Below the pieces are notes generated by a model. The model made no database searches. It saw nothing but the letters and a program-made list of their open reading frames with translations, and was not told where the DNA came from. This document shows positions 1 to 8,873 of a stretch of DNA of 64,000 nt, in pieces; positions within the stretch are counted from its first letter, which is position 1; each line of letters opens with the position of its first letter. Where the stretch lies: the NCBI GenBank assembly GCA_040224245.1, contig JBEGIR010000050.1, positions 16,891-80,890 of the forward strand, given 5' to 3'. Source of the stretch: Puniceicoccaceae bacterium. GTDB lineage: Bacteria; Verrucomicrobiota; Verrucomicrobiia; Opitutales; JAFGAQ01. The position numbers were made by a program, and so were the translations under genes.

Positions 1-1
1 G

Positions 2-442
2 GGACGCGCCAGTGACAAAATCCTGCGCTGCGTCGGGTTGCTCACGCGCGGGTCTTCCAATACGTTTTCCGTGGGGGATGCAGTGGTGGCTCAGGCCCTG
101 AGATTCATGCAGATGCATTGTCACAAACCCATTCGCATCGAAAATGTGTTGCAGCATGTGGGAGTCAGCCGATCCCTGCTCGAACGCCGCTTTCGCAGCG
201 AGATTGCCCGAACTCCGCTGATGGAATTGCGTCGCCAGCGCGTGGAACGTGCGCGTGAGCTGCTGGCGGATACGGATCTGGCAATTCAGAAAATTGCGGA
301 ATTGACCGGGTTTGCGAGCAACATTCGTTTCACAACGGTGTTTCGCGAGCAGATGGGCATCACACCCACGGAGTTTCGCGTGCAGATGCGTGGTTGGGAA
401 GTGGATGACGTCGCAATCGCACGGGAACCGCATCCCGCTTGA
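2..442 (+). CDS. AraC/XylR-type transcriptional regulator, C-terminal part (5' end outside window)
   Basis: The frame is open to the left edge of the window, so only the last 146 codons of the gene are present. The visible part holds a complete AraC-type DNA-binding domain with two helix-turn-helix units: the first around IENVLQHVGVSRSLLERRF, the second around IQKIAELTGFASNIRFTTVF, ending in the usual GITPTEFR signature. The spacing and wording (VSRSLLERRFR, RTPLMELRRQRVERARELL) resemble XylR-like proteins that carry a LacI-type sugar-binding domain in front of an AraC domain, common in polysaccharide-degrading bacteria; the N-terminal half cannot be seen, so this is inference. A TTG at 38 is an internal codon, not a start. 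It converges on pepT with a 41-base gap. Confidence 0.85.
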   Translation, partial: GRASDKILRCVGLLTRGSSNTFSVGDAVVAQALRFMQMHCHKPIRIENVLQHVGVSRSLLERRFRSEIARTPLMELRRQRVERARELLADTDLAIQKIAELTGFASNIRFTTVFREQMGITPTEFRVQMRGWEVDDVAIAREPHPA

Positions 443-483
443 CGAACTTCGGGTTCTGACTCAAGGCGACTCAGTTTCAGAGG

Positions 484-1716
484 TCACTGCTCGGTCCAGA
501 TCCGGGCGATGTGCACCAGCACCTCACTGGCTTTTTGCATATCCTGGACGGAGACCCACTCCTGCTTTGAATGAAAGGCGTGGCCTCCGGTGAAAAGGTT
601 GGGACAGGGAAGTCCCATGAAGGAGAGGCGGGAGCCATCAGTGCCACCACGGATGGGGATTTTTTCCGGTGTGAGTCCTGCACACCGAATGGCGGATTCT
701 GCAATTTCGACCACCTTCGAATGCTGGTTGAGCACTTCCTTCATGTTCCGATACTGCTCGACCACCTTGACCTCTGCCCGCGCACCCGGATAGTCGCGCA
801 GTACGGATTCGAGAATGCGCTGTACCTCAGACTGGTGAGCCTCCAGTTGAGCAGTGTCAAAGTCGCGAATGATGAACTGCAGGTGAATTTCCTCAGCAAT
901 CCCCTCGATCCTTGTGGGGTGGACAAATCCCTGTCGACCTTCGGTGCTTTCAGGGCAGAGTCGTTCTCTGGGAAGCGCGGAAAGCAGCGCACCTGCGATT
1001 TTGATGGCGTTTTGCAGTCTGCCTTTCGCCATGCCCGGGTGGGCACCCACGCCATGGATGACAATCTCCATTTGATTTGCGGAAAAGGTCTCATCCTGCA
1101 ATCCTCCCGCGCGTTCTCCATCGACGGTGTAGCCAAAATCCGCTCCAAGTTTGTCCATGTCGACATGCTGCACACCCTTGCCGATTTCTTCGTCGGGAGT
1201 GAAGAGAATGCGGATGGGACCATGGGGAATCTCGGGGTGCTGCACCCAGTATTGAACCGCTTCCATGATGGCGCTCAGCCCGGCCTTGTCATCGGCACCG
1301 AGCAGGGTGGCTCCACTGGCGGTGATTACGTCGTTTCCGATCTGGTCCAAAAGGTCGGGGTGGTCCTCGGGTTGAATGACAACAGTGGGATCATCGGGCA
1401 GTTTGATCGGCTGCCCCTGATAGTTGCGATGCACGATGGGTTTGACGTGGGCACCGCTCACATCGGGTGAGGTGTCCATGTGCGAACAAAAGCAGAGGGT
1501 CGGAACATCCAGCGTGGTGGTGGATGGCACTGTGGCGTAGACGTATCCGTATGCGTCAAGTTCTGCATCGGCAATTCCCATGTCCTGCAATTCCTGCACC
1601 AGTAGGCGGGCGAGATTTTTTTGCTTGTCAGTGGAGGGATACGATGAGGATTCGGGATCAGATTGGGTATCAATGCTGACGTAGCGAAGGAAGCGTTCGA
1701 GAAGGGTTGACTGCAT
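484..1716 (-). CDS. pepT: Peptidase T (tripeptide aminopeptidase)
   Basis: A 410-residue cytoplasmic zinc aminopeptidase of the M20B family that removes the N-terminal residue of tripeptides; E. coli PepT is of almost identical length. Metal ligands and catalytic residues are in place: SHMDTSPD (H79, D81), LLGADDKAGL (D142), FTPDEEIGKG (catalytic E176 with E177), YTVDGE, and the C-terminal GGHAFHSKQEW histidine. The frame stays open upstream to a TTG at 1851, but the ATG at 1716 starts exactly at the family N-terminus (MQSTLLERFLRYV), so it is preferred. It is the last gene of a leftward group after the TonB receptor and EamA genes; a 131-base gap leaves room for its own promoter. Role: intracellular peptide degradation. 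Confidence 0.93.
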   Translation of the reverse strand: MQSTLLERFLRYVSIDTQSDPESSSYPSTDKQKNLARLLVQELQDMGIADAELDAYGYVYATVPSTTTLDVPTLCFCSHMDTSPDVSGAHVKPIVHRNYQGQPIKLPDDPTVVIQPEDHPDLLDQIGNDVITASGATLLGADDKAGLSAIMEAVQYWVQHPEIPHGPIRILFTPDEEIGKGVQHVDMDKLGADFGYTVDGERAGGLQDETFSANQMEIVIHGVGAHPGMAKGRLQNAIKIAGALLSALPRERLCPESTEGRQGFVHPTRIEGIAEEIHLQFIIRDFDTAQLEAHQSEVQRILESVLRDYPGARAEVKVVEQYRNMKEVLNQHSKVVEIAESAIRCAGLTPEKIPIRGGTDGSRLSFMGLPCPNLFTGGHAFHSKQEWVSVQDMQKASEVLVHIARIWTEQ

Positions 1717-1847
1717 GCACCACAACTTAGCAGCGCGAGGGTAGGGTTGACAATCCTGACTTACTGTTGGGCAGCAGGAATGCATCATGATGGAACCGCG
1801 TTGAGGGTGAATGGGTGAGGGTATGAAAGGATCAGCACAGGGGTGCC

Positions 1848-3995
1848 TCAAAAGCGGTATTCGAGCATGAACTGAAGGTTTCGTCCGGGCAGTGGGATGC
1901 GTTCCCCCTCCTGAAACAGGCTTCCGCTCCCTGGGGGGTCACTTGCGGGTAGTTGCAGGTATGGAAACTGCGTGGAATTGAAAAGGTTGTGCAGACTGAA
2001 GCTCAGAGACCATGCGCTGATGGCAGTGATTTGCAGGCTCAAGTCAACTTGCTGGTGGGAGCTGCTGTCGCGGTAGATGGGCAGCAGGTGTGGGAGGGGA
2101 TTGCATTGGGACTCGTACCAATGCCAGCTGCACTCCCACTGCAGTTGATAAGCATCGCCCCATGCTTGTTGATGTTGCAGTGCGATGCGCGCATTTAGGG
2201 GAGGCAGTTCCGGCAACCGGTCTCCGCGTTGATAGCCAGTTCCCGTGGATTGGAGTTGTGCATGCACCCCATGCAATTGAAAAGGGAGCTTCCACTGTCC
2301 GTCGGGGCTTTGCAGCACTCCAGAGAGTTCTGCACCGATGTGTCGTACCGGCACATTGCGATAGCTGTAAACCGTGTGACCCTGGGGTAGGGACTCCAGA
2401 CCCGTTGTGGTGCCCACCGCCTTGCGCCAGTGGTAGTCGGTGATTTCGTTTGCGAACATTTCGAAACGCAAATGAAGCTTAGGGTGGGTGACACTCCAGC
2501 CAGCGACCACCTCCCATTTCCGTTCGGGTTTGAGTTCAGGATTTCCAATTTCAAATCCGCCACCCAGTGCCTGCAGCAAGGCCCGGTAACGCTCGGTGGC
2601 GCCGGGAACCTGAGCAGTTGTGGTCCATCCGACATAGAGTGCCTGCCCGGAGTCAGTGATCCACTGCAGCAAAAGATTTGCACTGGGAACAAGCTCTTGC
2701 TGACTTCTGCTTGCAGGAACTTGCGGGTGTTCGGCAAAATGTTGGTAGAGCGATGTGATGGGGTATGAAAATGCCGGGGCGTGCATGCGCTTGGCTCGTG
2801 AATGGTGTTGATCCAGGCGAATTCCGGCACGAAAGGTTGAAGTGGGTGCAGGATTGAACTGGTATTCCGTCACAACACCAGCTTGCCAGGTCACAATTTC
2901 GGGCCAGATGGAATCGCGGGCAAGCTCACCGCGCTGTCGAATGGAATCCCGGGTTTCGCGGTTGAAATCCAGACCATGGATCAGGGTTCCATGGGAGCCT
3001 GCCGGATGGCGCCACCGGACATCCATGTGCTGACTGCGCGTGTGCGCCATGTTGCTGACGGGAAGGGGTGGCATGGTTCGGAAGCGATTGTCGAGCAGGA
3101 TATCGTGCTTTGACGCTCCGTAGCGTATGCGCAGATTTTGCGCTGCACTGGAGTCGGGTTGAAATTCGTGGACCCATGCACCTGCAGTGAAGTGCGCGCG
3201 AATGGTGTCGAGAGGCAGGGAAACATGATCATTTCGCCCCTGCTGATGGTGCAGCACCGCAAGTTGGTGAGTCCAGCCATGAACAGGGCGGGTGCCCAGT
3301 AGGAGGGAGCCTGCGAAATGATTCTGCTGTGAAGGAATGATCGCGCCCTCCGGAGTGCGCAGGTTGCCCAGGCTCTGTTGCTGCAAGGAGAGATGAACAG
3401 CGGGCTGCTGCAGCAAAGCGGCGCGCTGATGGTGGATTCCGGCACTCCATCCGCTGCGCTCCGGTTGCAGATGAAGTGCCATGGTGGTTGCCGTTGGCAC
3501 TGCATTGAGGGTATCAGCTGCTGCATCTGCTTCGATTCGACCTCCACTTGCAGGTGCTCCGAGCGTGAGTGAAGGTTGTGCGGAGATGACGTGGATCGGT
3601 GCTGCAGAACTGAGCATGAGCTGAGCGGGTGCATGGGTGCGCGTTGGAGAGGCTGGCGGTAGTCGAAGCCCGAAAAAAGAAGTTGCGATGCGTTCGGATG
3701 TCATGCCTCGCAGCATGGGTTCGACAGCGCTTCCTCCGCGATCCAGCAGTGCCATGCCGGGAATGCATTGCCATGTCTGACGCATCGAAGCCATCGTGAG
3801 CGTGGGTGCAATATCGAAGCGGGGATCAGCAAGCTCCTGTGATGCGTCGGAGGCGAGGATCCACAGGGGTTGCAGATCGATGGGTTCGATATCGGCTGAG
3901 CTTTGCACGATTGCGATGACGGGCATGAGCAGATTGATGACCCAGCGCAAGTAGGGATGAATGGGAAACGGTTGGCCGTGCATGACAGTTTTCAT
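1848..3995 (-). CDS. TonB-dependent outer-membrane receptor, divergent
   Basis: A 715-residue protein read as a TonB-dependent receptor. Residues 15-33 form a hydrophobic export signal. Residues about 60-160 look like a plug domain: a MASMRQTWQCIPGM segment followed by DRGGSAVEPMLRGMTSERI, matching the plug pattern of a glycine/arginine-rich motif before the binding loops. The remainder is a long stretch of alternating aromatic strands typical of a 22-strand barrel (for example LRFEMFANEITDYHWR) and the protein ends in LQFMLEYRF, with the terminal phenylalanine of outer-membrane barrels. No clear TonB box is seen. It starts 4 bases after the EamA stop, so the two are very likely co-transcribed. 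The substrate is not evident; metal chelates, peptides or a vitamin are possible. Confidence 0.75.
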   Translation of the reverse strand: MKTVMHGQPFPIHPYLRWVINLLMPVIAIVQSSADIEPIDLQPLWILASDASQELADPRFDIAPTLTMASMRQTWQCIPGMALLDRGGSAVEPMLRGMTSERIATSFFGLRLPPASPTRTHAPAQLMLSSAAPIHVISAQPSLTLGAPASGGRIEADAAADTLNAVPTATTMALHLQPERSGWSAGIHHQRAALLQQPAVHLSLQQQSLGNLRTPEGAIIPSQQNHFAGSLLLGTRPVHGWTHQLAVLHHQQGRNDHVSLPLDTIRAHFTAGAWVHEFQPDSSAAQNLRIRYGASKHDILLDNRFRTMPPLPVSNMAHTRSQHMDVRWRHPAGSHGTLIHGLDFNRETRDSIRQRGELARDSIWPEIVTWQAGVVTEYQFNPAPTSTFRAGIRLDQHHSRAKRMHAPAFSYPITSLYQHFAEHPQVPASRSQQELVPSANLLLQWITDSGQALYVGWTTTAQVPGATERYRALLQALGGGFEIGNPELKPERKWEVVAGWSVTHPKLHLRFEMFANEITDYHWRKAVGTTTGLESLPQGHTVYSYRNVPVRHIGAELSGVLQSPDGQWKLPFQLHGVHAQLQSTGTGYQRGDRLPELPPLNARIALQHQQAWGDAYQLQWECSWHWYESQCNPLPHLLPIYRDSSSHQQVDLSLQITAISAWSLSFSLHNLFNSTQFPYLQLPASDPPGSGSLFQEGERIPLPGRNLQFMLEYRF

Positions 3996-3999
3996 TAGC

Positions 4000-4938
4000 T
4001 CAGGCCAGTGCGAGCAGAGCGGTGCCGAAGATCGCGACGGGCGCTCCTATAAAAAATGCGATTCCAATCGGTTCACGCTCCAAGCATCGCGCGATTGGCA
4101 GACTGATGAGCGGGGCAGTGGCGGCAATCGACTGGACGATGCCCGGGTTGAGCAGACTGACGGCCCAGAGCCAGCATGTGACTCCCATGACCGGACCCAT
4201 GAGTGCATTGATGAGCATCCAGGTAAGGGGCTGTTGAAGCAGAGGGGTTTGGGATCGGAACCATCGGAATGCTGAGGCTTCCGGATTCCGGGGTGGATGG
4301 GGTTGGTGCCAGTTTCTTCGCCTCAAGGTGAGCAGAATCAGGCAGGCGAGCAACGCTCCCCCGATCAGTCGAATCCAGGCAGCATCCAGTTTATCGATGG
4401 GTTCTCCCAATGTTGCACTCTGCAGGAAGACCTGGCGGCTGAGCACCAGGCTGACTGCCTGAGAGGCGGAGGCCAGAATACCAAATCCATAGCCTGCGAT
4501 TCGATGGTGCAGCTGGGCTGGCTGACTTGCTGCGATCCATCCGGAACCAGCGATTAGGACTCCGGCGAGGATGGTGAGACAGGCCAGGATTTGGGAAACT
4601 GCCAGCACATCCCCCAATGCAAACCAGGCCAAAAGTCCGGCCAGCACGGCCGTGCAGCTTTCGACGAGCAGCAGCGCCGTTGGGGTTCCGAGGCGACGCA
4701 GGGTCAGCATCATGCAATATCCTCCAATGCCAAATCCGATGGCACCTGCAGCGGCGAAGCGAAGGACTGCAGAAATGCTCATGCCCTGCCAGCGCAGCAG
4801 GGCGATTCCGCTGAGTATCAGCAAACCCAGGACAAGACGTCCAACATTTGCGCGCAAGGGACCAGAGTGAAGAGTGGATTGGCGGGCACTGATGCCTGCC
4901 AGTGCAAAACACAGGGCCGTCAGCAGCGAAGGGAACAT
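4000..4938 (-). CDS. DMT-superfamily EamA transporter
   Basis: A 312-residue inner-membrane protein with about ten hydrophobic segments arranged as two EamA repeats (roughly residues 3-135 and 150-310), the architecture of drug/metabolite transporters with two five-helix halves. Typical features are the short glycine-rich helices (AAAGAIGFGIGGY, ALMGPVMGVTCWLW) and the conserved LVESCTAVLAGLLAWFALGD helix before the repeat boundary. Substrate unknown; family members export amino acids, nucleosides or other metabolites. It is the first gene of the leftward EamA-TonB receptor pair. ATG at 4938 is the only sensible start because the signal-like first helix begins immediately. Confidence 0.85.
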   Translation of the reverse strand: MFPSLLTALCFALAGISARQSTLHSGPLRANVGRLVLGLLILSGIALLRWQGMSISAVLRFAAAGAIGFGIGGYCMMLTLRRLGTPTALLLVESCTAVLAGLLAWFALGDVLAVSQILACLTILAGVLIAGSGWIAASQPAQLHHRIAGYGFGILASASQAVSLVLSRQVFLQSATLGEPIDKLDAAWIRLIGGALLACLILLTLRRRNWHQPHPPRNPEASAFRWFRSQTPLLQQPLTWMLINALMGPVMGVTCWLWAVSLLNPGIVQSIAATAPLISLPIARCLEREPIGIAFFIGAPVAIFGTALLALA

Positions 4939-5035
4939 GCATCCATGCTGGTGGGAATGGATGAAGAAGTCGCTATTGAAATGCAGGTGAGGGACGCACC
5001 CGATAGCATGGATCGATGATGAAATCGGCGTGGCA

Positions 5036-5425
5036 CTACCTCAACTGAAAGGAAAATGTCTGTGTCAACCATTGTTCGGCTTGCTCAACAGTGGAGAAAA
5101 CCTGACTTTGCCACGGGCTGTCAGAGGCGTGGTGCGTGTAGGCCTGGAGCAGTTCGCGTGCAGTTTCACTCGGTGCAACGAGAGCCACTTTGATGCGGGG
5201 GTTGCTGCGACAAGCGGCCTTGTCCAGATAGGCAATTTTTTGCATATCCCGTTCATTGAGAGAAAGTTCAGTAACTTCAGAGAAATCTGCAATCTGATAC
5301 CGCAGGGAGTCGAAGCGTGCATCTCCATAAATGTCGAGATTGCTCTGCACACACTCCTGACTTGTGACTTTGCCATAGAAACGCCAACGCAATCCTCGGT
5401 CTTCCCAACTGATCTGATACGGCAT
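5036..5425 (-). CDS. Small SpoIIAA/STAS-like protein
   Basis: A 129-residue soluble protein with no signal or membrane segment. The N-terminal half (YQISWEDRGLRWRFYGKVTS, then DARFDSLRYQIADFSEV) has the strand-helix pattern of SpoIIAA-like/STAS proteins found as single-domain orphans in many Gram-negative bacteria; the second half contains a helix-rich region ending in VEQAEQWL, which is also usual for this group. These proteins are thought to bind lipids or partner proteins, but no specific function is established. It stands alone: 97 bases from the EamA gene and divergent from the downstream esterase gene. Family assignment is from overall pattern only. Confidence 0.6.
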   Translation of the reverse strand: MPYQISWEDRGLRWRFYGKVTSQECVQSNLDIYGDARFDSLRYQIADFSEVTELSLNERDMQKIAYLDKAACRSNPRIKVALVAPSETARELLQAYTHHASDSPWQSQVFSTVEQAEQWLTQTFSFQLR

Positions 5426-5637
5426 CGGTGATTGTGGCTGAAGCTTGGGGGTTGGGCCACTGTCGTGTGGTCAATTTCTGTGATTTATAAGCAATGTGAA
5501 TTGATGCAAAAAGCAAATCTGACATTCCGAAAAAAAAGCAGTTGGAGCCAGGGTGCAACTTGCGCAGACTGGGGTTCATGTTGGGAAGAGGAAGCATATG
5601 CAAGTGGAAGCAATCGGCAGTACGCACAAACGTACCA

Positions 5638-7281
5638 ATGCTGCACCGGATTGGAATTGCAGTGGGCTTGTGCCTGGCAATGGGAGCGCTGCCACTGCTC
5701 GCGGGAAACCCACCGGATCTGGAGACAAACCCACCTTCACAACAATCGGAGCGGGTGTCAGAACTGCCTGCGGTATTCATCGCAGGTGACTCTACGGCAG
5801 CCAAGGGCAAAGGGGCGGTGCAACAGGGATGGGCGGAGCCGTTTCGGCATTATTTTGATCCGACAAAGGTCACTGTATTCAATCGGGCACGTGGCGGACG
5901 CAGCAGTCGAACGTTCATCACTGAGGGACTGTGGAAGGAGTTGATCGATGACGTGCGTGCGGGAGATGTGGTGATCCTGCAGTTTGGACACAACGATGGG
6001 GGTGCCATTAATGAAGAACCACCGGGGTCGGATCGACCCACTCGTGCGAGGGGTTCCCTTCCGGGACTCGGGGAGGAGTCCGTCGATATTCTGAATGTCG
6101 TGACGGGTAAACAAGAGACCGTTTACACCTTTGGGCACTACATGCGGCAGATGATCGATGACGTGCGCGCCCGGAATGCGCATCCGGTCCTTGTCAATCT
6201 GACGCTGCGAAACCTGCGGGACGCGCGTGAGCGCCTCGAGCGGGGCAGTGGGTTGTATGGCGGTTGGACCTACCAGCTGGCACGGGAGATGGGGGTACCA
6301 TTCATTGACCTGACTCATCGCCTAGCGGATCGATTGGATGTGATGGATAAGTCCGAAGTGGATGCATTGTTTGAGCAGGACTACGTGCACTTCAATGAGC
6401 GCGGTGCCGAGCTGCACGCCGAGCAAATCCTGTCCGGACTCAAGGGATTGCGTTCGATTGAGATGGAGGCCTGGCTTTCGGAGAAAGGACAAGCGGTGAA
6501 AGCGGATACAACGGCATGGTTGCAACTGCCGGTTCCGACGGATCGCACCCTGCCCACAGTGTATCTGATCGGGGATTCGACAGTGCGCAATGGACGAGGA
6601 GACGGCAGCAACGGTGAGTGGGGTTGGGGGGATTTCCTGGTGGGATTTGTGGATCGCGCAAGGATCAATGTGGTCAATCGTGCGGTAGGAGGACTGAGCA
6701 GCCGCACCTATTTGACTTATGGACACTGGGCCAGAGTTCGAAGCATGCTGCAACCCGGTGATGTGGTCGTGATGCAGTTTGGTCACAATGATTCTGCTCC
6801 GATCAATGACACTCACCGGGCAAGGGGCACACTACCTGGGGTGGGGGAGCAAACGGAAGCGATTGAGAATTTGCTGACGGGAGAACCCGAGGTGGTGGGG
6901 AGCTATGGTTCCTACCTGCGTACTTTCATCGCAGAGAGCCGAAGTGCTGGTGCAACGCCGGTGGTTTGTTCACCCGTTCCCCGAAAACAGTGGAAGAATC
7001 GAGCACTCTTGCGCGATACGGATCGATACCCCTTGTGGGCACGCCAAGTGGCGGAGCAGGAATCCGTTGCATTTGTGGACCTGCACTCGCTTGTGGCTGA
7101 CCACTATGAGCAGATGGGGCCGCACGATGTGGACCTGCTCTTTGCGGATGCCCATACTCACACGAGTGCTGCCGGGGCGTTGCTCAATGCCAGTGTTTTT
7201 GTGAATGCCGCAAAGCAGCTGCCGATGCAGCCAATCCATGCCTGGCTGCATGCAGACGAAGCTTCATCCACTCAGGACTGA
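5638..7281 (+). CDS. Double-domain SGNH hydrolase (rhamnogalacturonan acetylesterase-like)
   Basis: A 547-residue secreted protein carrying two complete SGNH/GDSL esterase domains of the rhamnogalacturonan acetylesterase (CE12) type. The signal peptide is MLHRIGIAVGLCLAMGALPLLA. Domain 1 (about 38-290) has the nucleophile block IAGDSTAAKG, the QFGHNDGG block and the DYVHFNERGAE catalytic Asp/His block; domain 2 (about 300-535) repeats these as LIGDSTVRNG, QFGHNDSAP and FADAHTHTSAAG. All catalytic residues are therefore retained in both halves. The probable role is deacetylation of pectin or other acetylated plant or algal polysaccharides in the periplasm or outside the cell. The frame extends upstream to 5542, but the ATG at 5638 begins directly at the signal peptide. 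No polysaccharide lyase lies next to it. Confidence 0.85.
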   Translation: MLHRIGIAVGLCLAMGALPLLAGNPPDLETNPPSQQSERVSELPAVFIAGDSTAAKGKGAVQQGWAEPFRHYFDPTKVTVFNRARGGRSSRTFITEGLWKELIDDVRAGDVVILQFGHNDGGAINEEPPGSDRPTRARGSLPGLGEESVDILNVVTGKQETVYTFGHYMRQMIDDVRARNAHPVLVNLTLRNLRDARERLERGSGLYGGWTYQLAREMGVPFIDLTHRLADRLDVMDKSEVDALFEQDYVHFNERGAELHAEQILSGLKGLRSIEMEAWLSEKGQAVKADTTAWLQLPVPTDRTLPTVYLIGDSTVRNGRGDGSNGEWGWGDFLVGFVDRARINVVNRAVGGLSSRTYLTYGHWARVRSMLQPGDVVVMQFGHNDSAPINDTHRARGTLPGVGEQTEAIENLLTGEPEVVGSYGSYLRTFIAESRSAGATPVVCSPVPRKQWKNRALLRDTDRYPLWARQVAEQESVAFVDLHSLVADHYEQMGPHDVDLLFADAHTHTSAAGALLNASVFVNAAKQLPMQPIHAWLHADEASSTQD

Positions 7282-7366
7282 GCGTCCACCTGCTTCACGT
7301 CCCATTGCAGAAATCCGCAGTCAACACAGGGGTGCTGCGTTTCACCGCAGTCGGTGCTGCCTTGAA

Positions 7367-7666
7367 TCAATCGGCATCGTAAACAACGACGCGCTCCCAG
7401 AGATGCTTGTATTTGGAAATAAAAGCATCGTGGATCGCATGTGGGCCGTAGACGTCGTGGCCTGCAACGTCGTCAAAGAGCACGGTCAATGCAGCGTCAT
7501 AAGAGCTGTCGATCACGGGGCGTGCCGGAGTGGCTGCTGGTGTGCCGACATAAAATCCACGAACTGTCGGGATCGCCTGAAGGCTTTGAAGACCCTGCAT
7601 GAAGTCGGCTTTCTCTGCTTCGGTCACATGGGGTTTCAGGTAGAAGAATACTGAATGTACTAACAT
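7367..7666 (-). CDS. Dabb (stress-responsive A/B barrel) domain protein
   Basis: A 99-residue single-domain protein. The start MLVHSVFFYLKPHVTEAEKADF, the central FYVGTPAATPARPVID and the VLFDDVAGHDVYGPHAIHDAF block are the hallmarks of the Dabb family, small dimeric alpha+beta barrels often annotated as stress-responsive proteins. Catalytic activity is not established for most members. The frame stays open far upstream (to 7918) but the ATG at 7666 coincides with the domain start. It converges on the esterase gene (85-base gap) and overlaps the upstream region of the divergent 7737 gene. Confidence 0.85.
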   Translation of the reverse strand: MLVHSVFFYLKPHVTEAEKADFMQGLQSLQAIPTVRGFYVGTPAATPARPVIDSSYDAALTVLFDDVAGHDVYGPHAIHDAFISKYKHLWERVVVYDAD

Positions 7667-7736
7667 GGCTGTTATTTTTGGAAAAAGCCTTGGCAGAACA
7701 AGTGCAATCCCACTGACTGGGTTTTTTCTGGAAGTC

Positions 7737-8726
7737 ATGAAAATTCTGTATCGCGTCAGGACAGGAATGATCCGCTCGGGGAGTGGGATGGTGTTCCTTT
7801 GGGCAGGTTTGGCATTGGCTTGTGCGCAGCAAGTCGATCTGGAGAAGCTTGAACCGATTTCGCTGGAGTGGGTGGGGCAGCTCGCGCATGAGCAGATCAA
7901 CGAATCTTCGGGACTCATTCGAAGTCGCTTGTGGGAAGGGGTGCTATGGACGCATAACGACTCCGGTGATGAAGCGCGACTCTTCGCCGTAGATTTTAAG
8001 GGGCAGCCCCTTTTTCCCGACTTTGTAACGCAGCAGAGCTATCAGGGACTTCGAATCGGAGATGCTGTCAATGTGGACTGGGAAGACATCGCCACAGATG
8101 GAGACGGCAACCTTTACATTGCTGCATGCGGGAACAACGCGAACATGCGCCGGGATCTCGGCATCTACCGGGTGCGGGAGCCAAACCCGGAATCTGCGAT
8201 AGTAACGCGAGTTGACCAGTATTTTCGCTTTCAGTGGCCGGATCAGTCCGCATTTCCACCGGAGGAAATGAACTTTGACTGCGAGGCAATTTTTTGGGCC
8301 AATGGCAGTCTGTATCTGCTGACAAAACATCGGTCGGACACGTGGACAAAACTGTATCGCATGGATACGCTTGATGCGCTGAGTCTCAATGTTCCCACCC
8401 TGATCGCACGCTTTGATGTGGGAGGGATGGTGACGGGTGCCGATGTCACGCCAGATGGACGAAGACTCGCCGTGCTGACCTACGATCATGTATGGGTATT
8501 TGAAATGGATTCGACTCTGGAGTCGGAACACCGGTCAACATGGTTTGATGCACGGGTTGGCGTGATTCGCACCGTTCGCGAGCAAGTGCAGCAGTGTGAG
8601 GGAATTACCTTTTTGGATGACCAAACGCTGATGATTTCGAACGAACAGCAGGACCTCTTCATCCTCGATCTGAACGCAATGCATTGGGTCGAGGGGGATG
8701 CGCACGCCCACCCGCCATCGTCATGA
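7737..8726 (+). CDS. Secreted beta-propeller-like protein of unknown function
   Basis: A 329-residue exported protein. The N-terminus has a basic segment followed by the hydrophobic stretch MVFLWAGLALACA. The body contains repeated WD/NHL-like strand patterns: SSGLIRS, LWTHNDSGDEARLFAVD, DWEDIATDGDGNLYIAACG, FDCEAIFWANGSLYLLTK, GADVTPDGRRLAVLTYDHVWVF and CEGITFLDDQTLMISNEQQDLFILDL. These suggest a six- or seven-bladed propeller similar to widespread proteins annotated only as hypothetical or esterase-like. Two starts are plausible: ATG 7737 preceded by TGGAAG, and ATG 7767 preceded by AGGACAGG, which would give a tidier signal peptide. No catalytic motif is recognised. Confidence 0.65.
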   Translation: MKILYRVRTGMIRSGSGMVFLWAGLALACAQQVDLEKLEPISLEWVGQLAHEQINESSGLIRSRLWEGVLWTHNDSGDEARLFAVDFKGQPLFPDFVTQQSYQGLRIGDAVNVDWEDIATDGDGNLYIAACGNNANMRRDLGIYRVREPNPESAIVTRVDQYFRFQWPDQSAFPPEEMNFDCEAIFWANGSLYLLTKHRSDTWTKLYRMDTLDALSLNVPTLIARFDVGGMVTGADVTPDGRRLAVLTYDHVWVFEMDSTLESEHRSTWFDARVGVIRTVREQVQQCEGITFLDDQTLMISNEQQDLFILDLNAMHWVEGDAHAHPPSS

Positions 8727-8873
8727 TGGAGCTGTTGCGGTTCTGGTGGTGTAAAAGAAGTCGGGCTGGATTTGCAGGAGTGGACAATCTGCACGGATTA
8801 TCAACAGGCAAGGCACTTGATGGAAATTGCATTGCCCGGCTGAATGGCTTCGCTAGCGTTTGGGCTGGGAACT

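Noticed and set aside
571..1470. 299-residue plus-strand open frame
   Set aside because: It is antisense to pepT, whose catalytic motifs are complete; the frame has no family-like features.
484..1851. Longer pepT starting at TTG 1851
   Set aside because: The extra 45 residues are cysteine- and proline-rich with no family match, and the ATG at 1716 starts the family N-terminus.
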